NCBI GenBank assembly: GCA_029448655.1
Contig: JACCLO010000001.1
Span: forward strand, 806,001 to 870,000
Direction: 5' to 3'
DNA from: Wolfiporia cocos
Lineage: Eukaryota; Basidiomycota; Agaricomycetes; Polyporales; Phaeolaceae
DNA: 64,000 nucleotides
The translations under genes and the position numbers were made by a program. Position 1 is the first letter of the stretch; every line of letters starts with the position of its first letter. The notes under the pieces were generated by a model. That model was not told the DNA's origin, ran no database searches, and worked only from the letters and a program-made list of their open reading frames with translations. Positions 1 to 10,918 of the stretch are shown one piece after another.

Positions 1-1520
1 GACTCGTTTGCATCATAGTGTGTCGCATCGCATCTCGTACCGTCGTGCTTTCATTGTCATCCTCAGAGATCGTCGGTCCTCTTGTCATGACATTTATCAT
101 TATTGACTTATCCTTACTTCAAGTGTATCATGATACCATCGGAATGTGATATTGTGATATACATGTACAATCTATAAACCGCATCGTCTAAGTAGACATA
201 ATTTGATCGAAGGAATCCTCGATCACCCTCATATCTGGCAATTGGATCAACGGGTACAAGCCGAGCGGACACAGCGGTTTACAGTGATGTATATGGGGCC
301 TGCTCGGAATGGATGGATGTACTGTGTATAGAGGCTTCTGATTTGCCGTATGATGAAGACAAATGATGTGAAATGGGCCTCCAGACTTATCTTGTTCTTT
401 TGTTCTTTTCTGGACGACATTTCCATTTCTTTTACTCGACAATAACTAACTTTCTCGCTGCTCGGAGCAAATCTTGACCCTACCGCACGCCACCGGTCAC
501 CCCTAATCCTATATTGAATCCTTTGCAGCCTCTTCGCAGCCTGAACTACATCCTCTCTATCAGTCTGACTCGTTATTCATCATCAGACTGACCCACTTGT
601 ACTTACTCTCAGTCGGCGCTAAGCGCTAAGCACCCGTCTCAACCCCGACGGGCTACGGCAAATCCGATGGTGGTGATGCGAAGTTCTATCATTTGTCCAA
701 TTGGGAATGATGCTACGGACAGGCTTGATTGCAGCTAGAACTGATTCCATGGATGCATAGTATACGGCACAACAAAGGTGTTCAGAAAATATTTGAATAC
801 ACATTGTACAGTGGAATATTGAGGCTGATGGAGCGTGTTGGCGAGGCTTTGCTCTTTTCCGGGTAAGGCTGGAAGAACGGACACACCTACGTTGCTTGCC
901 ATGCATCCGGCATCGCCTTGCCAGCATACAAGCATATACTACACGGTTTCATGCATACAAGCCACAGCGAGTCAACCTGCCAAGTGCCGTACGCCCGCTT
1001 ACGAACAAGAAATACTAAACATATGGGGGAACCTATTTGCAAGATGATGACACGGGGTATGTTCTACTTCGGAAAAAATGATTGCTAGATGTGATATCGA
1101 CGTCCTGAAAGATCTTGAACATGTGCACAAACTGCATTATTCCTGTCAATGCCATTTCTGGAACCGAGGTATGTCGCCTCTGAAGTGGAATGCTTCTACT
1201 CGAAGTCCGTTTCTATAGCACCATTAACAGCAAGTGATTACACTACTCCATGGCGGGATTTTGTGCTATTGCGGCAGAGTGCAGGTAAGCTTGCAGCGTT
1301 ATGAAATGTAGGCGAAATGCCGCGAGGTCAAGATCTGAAGCTGGGACCTTGGGCCCAGTGCGACAGGAATAATCTCAAACCATGACCCCTTTGCAACCAA
1401 TACTGTCTTCAAATGTTCACGATCTCCTAGGATTATATGAATGCGTTAACGATTGCAACCAATGAGACAGGCGTATAAATTCCACAGGACGACATTGTAG
1501 CTGATTCGCATGTCATGGCC
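1..1520. other. No gene recognised
   Basis: Only short open frames without family resemblance, good splice sites or a consistent coding strand are visible. The right end is the 3' flank of the acyltransferase gene that follows on the minus strand. Confidence 0.5.
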
Positions 1521-4037
1521 TCACAACTTGCCCGGAGAACTCGAGGGCATCCATACGATGTGGTCGTCGCCATCTCCAATCCCAGAGGCCGCGTCGCTGT
1601 CCACATCCCCTTCACTGAGCGCCGCCCAATCACCCTCGATGCGATCCTCAAGCGCGGCGATCTTCGCGCCCCTCTGCCGGAGGAAAGCAACCACCTCGCG
1701 CGCGGAGCGCCAGCCCACCGGCTCCAGCATCGCCTCGACGCCCTCCGGCGTGTCGATCTGCGGCAGGACCTCCTCGACCTGCCCGCCGTACGCGCGCGCG
1801 AGGTGCGCCGACGCGAAGACGCGCGTGCTCGCCGCGCCCGGGCCCTTCTCCAGCTGCTCGAACAGTGAGGCGAGCGCCTTGGCGGCCTCGACGCGCGCGC
1901 GCAGGACGTGGCGGATCAGGCGGCGAGTGGGGGCGCGCCGCCGCTTGCGCGAAGATGGTGCGGTCTGCGTCTGGGAGATGCTGGGAGATGCTGGCGCTTC
2001 GGCCGTGAGCGTTGTGAACGAGGGGATCCTGCGCGGCTTGATCTTCGTGCGGTCTACCCAGTCGCTCGGTGGGGGGACGCGCGGCACCGTGTATTGGGCG
2101 AGCGCATTGAGGGACAGATCCCACTTTTTGGGCGCCCATACGCCAACCAGCACACGCCATGCGGCAGCGAGCCGTTTCATTCTTGCGATCTAGTCAGGAT
2201 GTGAATGGGGAGAGTGGAGAAGAAAAGCTTACCGCTCGTAGTTGTCTATAAGTGCCGCACCTCACCGTCAAGGAAACCCTAAATCGATCAGCTATGACGG
2301 CTTACCGTTGACGAGCTTGTTGTGATACTTCGCAAATAGAACCACTATTGATAGCGCAGCAAGCGCACCAACCGGAGTGTACCACAGGAAAGCCCAGAGG
2401 AAGAAGAACATGGCGGGATATGTGATGAGCACGAGTAGCAGACCGAAGACGACCTTGTTCTGCGCCTGAGTCTCTTCCTCGTCTTCAGCCAAGCTGGCGC
2501 CGAAGCGAGCAAACAAATACGCAGGCGCATGCAGCAGCAGCGGTATGAGGAAGAATGGAAGCCGGACGAGCAACGCGAGCGTATCGCGCACGAGCAGACT
2601 TAGCGTAAACAAGCGGCTGGGAAGCGGGATGGGGCGGTGCGGGTCAAGGGTGTCAGGGAGCGGCAGAGAGGAGAGAACTGAGTTCGTCAGGTTCGTAGAT
2701 TGGAGCAGAGAGTAGTATGTCAAGAGATGCCGCCTGATAGCCGTAAAATTGGGGACGAGATCCGGCGTAGAGAACAGGTCTACCAATCTACATGAAATAG
2801 TGGCGTTAGTACGTCATGAGCGGCATTTACTATTTCCAAGGCAAACCAACGTTTGTGAGACAGCAACAAATTCGTCGAGATTAATATGTTTCTCGTCTTC
2901 CCATAGCAGATCTCGAGCCATCCGAGCAGCATACAGCGTATCCCTGTCAAAGTCCGCAATGTTAACAAGCCCCCCGACGCAAGCATATTCACGAACCAGT
3001 CTGATGCATTGACAGTCGCCTCAATAAGCCGTTGCTCGATGGTAGCGGTCAAACGCTTGACTGCGGCTCTCGGGGCACCCTCTTCAGAAGACATGAATTG
3101 ATCTAGGAATGCGTCCATGCTGATTGGAGGACCAAACCTGAGGTTGCTCTGAATTAGCTAATGGTACGCCGCCATTTGTTGTACGCACTCCATTATGGCC
3201 TGAAAGTGATGTCAACGACACGAGCACAAATATCGAAATTGAACTATCACATTACTACGATATTTCGTTTTGTTTGTATAGACGATTGCGGCTGTTATCA
3301 CCTTCACGTCTCCCGTACCCTTCTCTATCAGCTCGGGACTCTCTCTTGCCAACTTCGCGTACTCAAGGGCTGCCCATGCGGCTCCATCTTTGACTTGTAC
3401 GATGCGGGGCTCTGTATATGATGTTCCCTCGGGGAACAACGCTACAGAGTAACCTCTGGATAGCGCTTTGAAAGTCCCCTGAAGTAGCTGCTTGCGATCC
3501 TTTGCCTTCCGGTCTACAGGTATATTCCCCGCAGAGGTTAGGATGAAATCCATAGTAGGATTGGCAAACAAAGAAGCTGTATGCCTATAAGTTCGTGTTT
3601 GGAGCGGCAGTCGGTGATTCTATTACCCTTGGCCCAGAAGTGCAGTATGCGTTGATACGGAAACATTGCGGCTAGGAAGACACGGATATAGGCATCGTCT
3701 CAATAGCTATAGATCAGTAAGACTACGTACACAGAATTGCAGGGTCAATCATCATGTTATGATGGGTCGCAGTCCTGTGCGCAAATAGATGCATGAGCGA
3801 ACACAGTCCGAACGCGGTCGCCCATGCTGGCATGACATCACACGGGTGGTCGCAGTCCAGCTCAAAACTTTGTTGCATGTGGCACCGCAGACACACTATC
3901 AACGCTACTTACACGACTATTGGGCCATGTCTCGGTACATTCTCGCCTCCGATGATTCGAATCTCGGTGAAGAATGAAATAAGTGCCCATGCGGCAATCC
4001 GGCGCAGAAATCGGTGTAGAAGGTATGCATCCGGCAT
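1521..4037 (-). CDS. Glycerol-3-phosphate O-acyltransferase (Sct1/Gpt2 type)
   Basis: Multi-exon minus-strand gene for an ER membrane acyltransferase that starts glycerolipid synthesis by moving an acyl group to glycerol-3-phosphate (possibly also dihydroxyacetone phosphate). The PlsC signature is present: H(x)4D in HHNMMID (3764-3744), GNIPVDRK (about 3525-3500) and FPEGTSYTEP (about 3440-3409). The start is the ATG opening MPDAYLLHRF at 4037; exon 1 ends at a GTAAGT donor at 3912 and the frame resumes at 3774, restoring VVTATHHNMMID. A downstream exon with DTLYAARMARDLLWEDEK and a pair of strongly hydrophobic segments (about 2560-2350) match the layout of fungal GPATs. The last exon (2180-1521) is a charged, Ser/Pro-rich tail. 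The gene is divergent from SPC3, 255 bp away. The family is sure; exact introns and the Sct1-versus-Gpt2 choice are not. Confidence 0.88.
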
Positions 4038-4292
4038 ATGAGCAGGCTTTCGCAGAGGAACAATCAGAAAGCAAAGTAAAGAGACAAGCGTTGCCCGCGC
4101 GGGCTGCGAGGAGGGGAGACTTGAGGAGGAGTGGCTTTCCCCGCGTCGCGTCGGGATGCCCCTTTTCGGCAGGTGCCAAACACGGACTCACATCCCGCCC
4201 GACACGCGACTCGGCGCCAGATTCAAGGCTTGTCAATCTTACACTTGTCGGGGTGGTATAATATTGGACATCTTACCTGTTGTTGAGCGACC
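4038..4292. promoter_or_regulatory. Short divergent promoter region, GPAT / SPC3
   Basis: These 255 bases separate the start codons of two divergent conserved genes, so both promoters must lie here or overlap the 5' ends. No clear TATA box is visible. That it works as a bidirectional promoter is inferred from the spacing alone. Confidence 0.5.
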
Positions 4293-5455
4293 ATGCATAG
4301 CCTCTACTCTCGATTCAACAATGCGACTGCTTTCCTCTCCTCATGCCTAATGGCCCTCCTCGCTGCCATAGCCCTCTCCTCCTTCCTGTTCACAGCCGAC
4401 CCCAAGGGTGACATTGCAATAGGCTCCATACAGGTGTAAGTCCATCTTCCATGTCACCTGTGCTGGTAACTGCGCTCTCTGACCTCTGGCTCCACTAGAC
4501 TGCCTGGAAATGCGCGGCGGTATGCTAACAAGCGGCAGGAGTTTGCCTTTGTGAATTTCAATGTCACTGCTGGTACGGCGGCTGTTCTTGCTTATGATGG
4601 GGAAAACGAGCTTGACGTGTGTTGCAATAAGACCTTACTTCGTTGTTCAATTGGAACACGAAGCAACTGTTCCTGTACGTCAGCGCGGAATATACTAATC
4701 AGCAAGGAGTGCGTGGAATTCCTTTCGTTGTCGGAAACGTGGGAAACGTGTCAGGGGAAAGCATTTCATACGCATGAATTTCACTTTCGCTGAATTCCCT
4801 GGAGACCACCTGACTGTATTTCACGAGTTATGACTTCGACAGTTGACTGAATGAACGCATCCATCCCTCATGGCAAACATGCTGATATGTGGCTCGCTTC
4901 CCAGGTAGCTAATGAGGTCGTTATCTGGGACCAAATTGTGCGTCGAGAAGAGGATGCACGTATATCTGTCGCCGGGCGTAACAAGTACCACTTTCGTGAG
5001 CTCAGCGCGTCATTCAGGTGTGTACTATTCCGCATACCGCATCGCGCTCGCGCGGTCTCGTATGCAGAAGAAGTTTCTTTTCATTCTGTGACATCGCATT
5101 CAATGTTCATATATCACGACCATACGGTGCTAGTTGCACAATCATGCGACTCATTGTCACTTACCATGCGCACGGGGCTTGCGCCCATTTCGGCTCATGC
5201 CGTGCCAACTTGGCACCGCACTGAAATCCGCCGACATCATTCTGCGTGGCGCGATGCCATAGTCGAGATAGCTGCCGCCCATTTCGGCCATGACACCCGC
5301 ACGTTCTTGTACTGACATTAACTATTAGGGACGTTTCTCCGGCATTTTATACCCTCAAATACAACGTGATGCCTTATGTCGGCGTCCTCACATATGGCGA
5401 AGCCGCAAGAACACCAAACCCTGTCCCCTTCCCCGAGCAGCAGCAGCTGTCATAA
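4293..5455 (+). CDS. SPC3: Signal peptidase complex subunit 3 (SPC3/SPCS3)
   Basis: Small ER membrane subunit of the signal peptidase complex, which cleaves signal peptides from secretory proteins. Exon 1 (ATG at 4293) encodes MHSLYSRFNN, one long hydrophobic anchor (about residues 11-33) and the FTADPKGDIAIGSIQV segment, ending at a GTAAGT donor near 4437. Later exons carry RQEFAFVNFNVTA, SLFNWNTKQLFLYVSAEYT, NEVVIWDQIVRREEDA with SVAGRNKY, and a final exon with YTLKYNVMPYVGVLTYGEAA, stop at 5453-5455. These are the hallmark blocks of SPC22/23, in the right order and at the usual length of about 180-200 residues. The topology is a single N-terminal membrane pass with a lumenal domain. No lesion is seen. 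Confidence 0.93.
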
Positions 5456-6437
5456 ACACCGCCAATCCTGATCAGCGAAGTCGACGAGCCGTGCGGCAAA
5501 CGTGCTGAAGACCATGACTTGTTTAGGATGATGCCGCGTGCAATCCCATAGCTGCCACGTGTATCCGAATTGTGTCGTATTTTCCTCGTCCACAGCGTGG
5601 GCATCGGTCGGAGATTGTGTACAACGATCATCATCGCGACGGAAAACATTGATCTGTACTCAATCTGAGCGTGATCAAAGCGTGAGTACGTTCCCTCTGG
5701 CGATTGGTGGATTCCCGTATACGAGAAACAAGGAAGCATTCGGGATGAGCAATGTCCCGTTACAGTTGCGAAGCCTCTGCACTGCCTGTTACGATGCAGA
5801 AGACTACTTCTCGTGATGAGCGTTGGAGCTCTGGTATGTATCGGCGGTAATGTATTTATATAGAACGATCCCTGTATGGTATGTGACCTTGCCGGATCGT
5901 CCCACCAGAGATCCTGCAGGATCGAGTGAGACACACCTGAATTGGGCGATGCTGCGGCGTATGAGTGCCATCCCCTTATTTTCTCTCGCTTGCAATAGTA
6001 TGGAGTTCCGAGCCGTTTGCACTACACATTTCGTTTCATTTCGCTTGCAGGGTGCTATTCAAGCTTGGTCAAGGTGCTTTGTTCGGACAACATCACTCAA
6101 GACGAAATTGTTGAAATTTGTTCGGGGACTTCCGCTGTGCGTTTCCGGTCTTTCGTCCCTGTTCAATGCTACTACGCCTTTACGTACGAAGCCTCATATA
6201 TCATCCTCCGAGACGCCCGGATTACTTCTACTCACTATCACATGTACATGTTCTCCTTTATCGATTTTCTTCCCTATGCATTACTCAGCATTTGTCTACG
6301 GCTTCGACAGTGGCACAACTTTGCCAAAGCGAAGCTTGGCGATGGCAAGTGCAACTCCGGTATAGCCTACCTCATCCCTTTTTCATTCAGACCTGGCGCT
6401 CGAAGACTTTCTATGTGCTTCTAGCTGAGACACATGC

Positions 6438-7019
6438 ATGTCGCCATACATGCTCTTCTCGGTGCTGCTGCCTGGTGCGGTCCAGGCGCTATCATTGCTC
6501 GTCGTGATTGCGTTCATGTATCGCTCTCTAGGCTTCACTTCCTCGACGGCAATCGCGGCCGAGTGGCTGGCATTGGGTCCGCCGCATTCGACCCGCAAGG
6601 TTTCATAAGCCATATCTATACTATGAACACCCAGACCCAGTGACGACAAGCAGTAGTCCTTCTCTCGGTGAATACAATGCCCTTCTTGCCCACCCCAGGG
6701 TCGTGCCAGTATTGCTTGAGCTTGAACCCTTGGTGATGCCGGACCATTCTCGTTTGAGGGAGATCTCCCTCGATGTTCGTGCTCGACGCCGGCAGACGCG
6801 TGTGCGTATGTCAGCAAGACAAGTGGGTTCCTTGCCATACTCGTGTGCTTCTGGATCTTCAGGCCGCCGCCAAATGGACTGCAGCCGATCGTATGGGCCG
6901 ACCTTGCTACATGGTCATTACTGCCCGCCATGGCCGAGCCACTCTCTGTATTACGCGCCGATTCAGCTGCGGATACTACTTTGTCGAGCGCCCCCGACGC
7001 GAACGGTTGTTAACTAGCC
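6438..7019 (+). CDS. Possible hypothetical membrane protein (partial model)
   Basis: Not recognised. The first piece opens with MSPYMLFSVLLPGAV and continues as a long hydrophobic run (QALSLLVVIAFMY). A later piece in another frame reads GPFSFEGDLPRCSCSTPADA and then a membrane-like segment FLAILVCFWIFRPPPNG, ending at a TAA near 7017. Joining them needs an intron between about 6597 and 6740 whose ends I could not place with confidence, and a competing frame through 6773-7048 is also open. This could be a small two- or three-pass membrane protein, part of a longer protein starting upstream, or a decayed gene. Confidence 0.25.
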
Positions 7020-7669
7020 ATGAGAGGCAAATGAGTGCAAGTCTTTGATCAGTTGGACTGCCCGGACCCGGTTGTCTCGGACCAAGGCTGCGACTACAGT
7101 GATCCGGAGTGCCTTCCCCTGGCCGAGGCGCCACAATGCAGAATGTACAAGATCGGCGAGACAAGGTCGGCTCTTGACATGCTGTATCTTCACCCTCTTC
7201 ACGATCGCCCACATGATTCAACTTCGTGGAATGATGAAGAGCACAAGTGAGTACACGGGAAGTCCCGCCAGGCATACCTGTATAAGCTCATAGCCATGCC
7301 GAATACCGCCCTTGCTTTGGCACGGCTGATACCGCAGGCACTTAGCAGGCGTTCCTGAGTCCGGAATGTGGAGTATCCATGTTCTTTCAAAGATCGGGTC
7401 CAACAAACCGTCGCCGGCTAGGATAAGGCCAAGCGTTATCGGCCAGAATCGCGCTGGCCCACGAGTATCCACCGTATCGGGTAGGTCAAGTGAGCGCTCA
7501 GGATTTAGTTTCCAATGGTCCAACCACAATGACTTCATAACGGGTTAACAACAAAGATGGAGAGTACACAGTTACGTCTTTAGAGTAATACACCGATTGT
7601 CATGTTAGGAGACATGGTCTTGATTGCCGTTGAATATGCGCACGTTGATTCGCTCAATCTACCCTAATT

Positions 7670-8141
7670 TTGATCTCCGTGACAATAACTTTCGTGGAAG
7701 CAAATCTGAACAAAAGAAGTTGGCTCGCTAGGCCGGAAGTGTATTATGCGTCCGAATGGCTACACTTTCTGCCGAACGAATTTGCGATAGCGCAGTACGT
7801 GCCATCGATACTGCATATCCTGCCTGCATGTTTTAATGACAGGATTCTGGCAGCAGGGTACTGGGTGTACTGCCTGGTGATTTATCCCGAAATTGATATG
7901 ACTGGTGACCCACACGTGTTCGTAAGTCAATGCTCCTGCACAGGATGGCGTAGATCCGTGAAAACTGCATGGTGTCAACGCACTGGTCTCTCGCTTTGAA
8001 TAGAACAAGGAACGCACCATCGCGAGGAACGTGGCGCGGCTGCAAGCCCAGCGAAATCTGAAGGATGCGAGCCGACTGATCGCACCGGACTCAAGAACAC
8101 TCGGGAAGACAGAACAGCATGGCTTGACATGGCCGATATAG
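7670..8141 (+). CDS. C-terminal exons of an unrecognised protein
   Basis: A 250-base open frame with uniform codon use (includes SEWLHFLPNEFAIAQYVPSI and a hydrophobic stretch AAGYWVYCLVIY) ends at PHVF directly before a consensus donor GTAAGT at 7922. After about 80 bases a consensus acceptor (ttgaatag) opens a second frame, NKERTIARNVARLQAQRNLK, ending at a stop at 8139-8141. The intron length and sites fit the other genes here. The N-terminus is not resolved; it may connect to hydrophobic pieces between 6.4 and 7.5 kb. Function unknown. Confidence 0.4.
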
Positions 8142-8733
8142 AACTGTGACTTTCCGTGGGCAGCCCTGAGACCGGAAGCGTGGGTGCAGTGGCTTCTCAT
8201 TACCTACATGTGGGACGTTCGCCAAATGACACCAACATCAAAATTACCTAATCCTGAATGGCAAAACCGCCTACCAGAACGACTGCTCCAAGTCCTTTTG
8301 CGGCCGGGCTGTTAACATTGACTGGCATGACTCACTCGGCTGTAGTTATACATTTGGTATTTGTCCGGGTCCTCACTTCGGGGTGAGCCTGATGCAATGC
8401 GATAAAGGGATGTACGAAGCAGGATAAGCTTCCGATAAACGCAATTGCATGTCTAGTCGCGACGCTTATTTGCGGGAGATATAGACGATATGCATATGAA
8501 GCCATCAGATGACTGCGTCTAGTGTTTAGCATCCCGGTGCTTGGCTATTGCGGCGCTAGGCCGCCCTGACGCTCTTCCAGCTTACGCTCCGTATATATAC
8601 CTGAAGGCCAGCGAAGCTTCCCCGACGGTCCGTCAACTCTTTGTCGTTGCTGGCCCGTCGTTTCACTGATCTGCTCTCCGTGTGGCAGTGACTTTGTCGA
8701 TCCTAGACACCTGCCTTTCTCAGCACACTACCA

Positions 8734-10389
8734 TGCACCATCATTGGTCCCCATCCGAGGATGTATCTCGCAGCGAGCAGCTCAATGCACCAAACTATGC
8801 TCTGTGTTTCCGCTCAGGAAATCAGGAAGTGTCCGTGAAATATCCCCCCCTGCTTTATGACCAGGCCGGTCAAACAATGACTGGCCTCGGTTCTGGAAAT
8901 TCTGTGCAGAATAGCCTATCGTCGATTTACGATACAGGCGCGCACTTTACTGCTGACAGCATCCAGGGCGAGGTGAGCCTTTGTCCCACAACGGTATCCT
9001 TTCATCTAACGCCAAAACAAAAGCTGTTCGTTTCGCGCTCACATCGATACACACATACCAAGGACAATGTCGGTTTCCAAGATACGCACTGGACGTACGA
9101 CCGGGCATCGGAAGCATCGCATAGCCATTCACATTCTCGCCAGTGCGGAAAACAATCCAGCCCAGATACTGCCTGCCACTATAGCGACTCGTGCAACCCA
9201 AATCCCTCGCACACCGGTGGCAGTGTGACGGCGATAGGCTTACCATCACCATTGTCACCCGACGAGCTTACCATGTCTTATTTGTCGCCAAGTTCTGCTA
9301 CGCAATTTCATGGAGGTGGCTATGACGACCATCGTGCTATAGAGGGCCCAGCGTTCTCAGATACCGTCTCATGTTCTGCATCGTCTGTGAGTAAATGGCT
9401 CGAAAGTATTAAATGGTGTGCTGAAGCTACCTACTCAAGAGCACCGGATCCCCGCCTTTGAGCTCCCCAATGAGCGCTTTCGAGCACGACCAATACGACG
9501 GATCCAATTACGTCTACGACCCATACGCCCATCATGCCTACGGATATGCGAACCACATCACAAATGACGACCCTAATTGCACCATAATGCACGACTACGC
9601 CACGAACACGCACGGTGAGCTCCTCCTTCCGCGGCGCCACCTTATTTCTGATTAGAATTTAGCAGGCTATCCGGTTCCCGAGTGTGCACCCCACGGCTGG
9701 TTCAAGGAGGAGCACACTGACGAACTGGCACCGCACCCGTGCCAGTACACGGCCCCACAGACCTTCTACGACGAATCGCGCACCCCAAGGCAGCTGTCGA
9801 AGCCCAACCCGCTGCTGGTCAACACGTCGGATCTATATCGGCGTCCGCGCTCTTATGTCTACCCGCAGTTCAGCTCCGACCCCGCGTTCCACTCCGCGCC
9901 CCCTTCGCCTGTTGAGCCACTGCTTCCTGTTATCCACGCGCCGCAACCGCAGCTCGTCAGCGCGACGGGCGTGCATCCCGTGGTGGCGGACTATGCTACA
10001 GGAAGCGACGCCGCGCTCGCCCACGCGCATCGCGTGCTGACGATCCCCACCGCCCCACTGCCTGCAGAGCAGCGCCCGCCTGTGATTGTGGAGGACAGCC
10101 CGAAGCGGCCGCTCACGCTCGCGTGCTTCTTCTGCCGGAAGCGGAAGATCGCATGCGGCAGCCCACCACCCGGGAGGAAGGATCGGACTTGCAAGTGAGT
10201 GAGCTCTCGAGCTCCTTCCCGTGGTCTCGAAGGCTGATAACGTCCTATTTCCGTGCTTCTAGCCAGTGTGCACGGCGCAACCTCAAGTGCGTGTATCCTG
10301 AGGCCTCGAGACGGGGAATGCGGCCGAAGCTGCTGTACGACAAGGACACGCTCGCGACGGTCCCCAGTATCCCGGTGATCGTATCATAA
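8734..10389 (+). CDS. Transcription factor with a C-terminal Zn2Cys6 cluster
   Basis: Probable nuclear DNA-binding regulator. The start is taken at MHHHWSPSEDVSRSEQL (8734); an in-frame ATG lies upstream at 8682. The long N-terminal part is low in structure and rich in Ser, His, Pro and Tyr (for example LPSPLSPDELTMSYLSPSS). Introns are likely at a GTGAGC near 8970, near 9613 and at 10195. Near the C-terminus the block ACFFCRKRKIACG, then DRTC, an intron, then QCARRNLKCVYP gives six cysteines spaced C-x2-C-x6-C-x11-C-x2-C-x6-C, the fungal binuclear zinc cluster. In most Zn2Cys6 factors the cluster is N-terminal; here only about 40 residues follow it. A second gene of this layout lies at 59.8-60.9 kb. 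Target genes are unknown. The next gene is convergent. Confidence 0.8.
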
Positions 10390-10918
10390 CAATGTCTCCG
10401 ATTCTGCGCCTGTGAACCGAAGCTCGCGCGCTGGCCCGCGAGCCGTCCATATCCTAGTTCCTGAGCAATGGCGTCATCACAACGTCCCCGTCCCCACTCG
10501 CACGCTGGTCAGCGAGTTACGTGTACCGTAGCCTGGTTGCAGGTATCCTGTTTGTAGGGCAACGTAATTTTCTCGCGATATCCCACCACGACACGACCCT
10601 GTACACTACCATACCTAATGTGCCTACATTATCCATCGATCCACGTTGTGCGGCCTCCACGAGAAGGCAAATGAAGCTCGTCATGACATTCAGGTATCCC
10701 GCTCTACAGTGTGATAATAATATACACCAGTCATCTGTGTCCGTTCACCAGAACCGAGCGGGGTGTGCGGGGAGAAATCGACAGAAGGGAGAGGGGGGTA
10801 GCGCATGTCCGGCGTCCGACCAAAACGAATACAACAAGGTACAATCACACTTCCCGCGCACGCACACAACGCACCGATCCGCGCATCCACGCAAGAAGAA
10901 AGGGGGAAAAAGAACGAA
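10390..10918. other. Intergenic region between convergent genes
   Basis: The 3' flanks of the zinc-cluster gene (+) and the magnesium transporter gene (-). Long plus-strand frames running from here into the transporter gene are antisense shadows of its GC-rich coding exons. Confidence 0.6.

Larger units (their letters stand above)
5456..8733. other. Unresolved stretch with fragments of possible membrane-protein exons
   Basis: No known family is recognised. Frames on both strands are short. Three plus-strand pieces look more like exons than noise: a hydrophobic frame starting MSPYMLFSVLLPGAVQAL near 6438; a frame near 6725-7019 with the segment GFLAILVCFWIF; and a pair of frames joined by a consensus intron (7670-7921 and 8001-8141, listed separately). 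A minus-strand frame at 7218-7538 competes with them. About 2-3 small genes could lie here, but I cannot build a full model. Confidence 0.4.

Noticed and set aside
5374..5934. 186-codon minus-strand frame overlapping the SPC3 end
   Set aside because: It runs antisense through the last SPC3 exon and has no recognisable domain.
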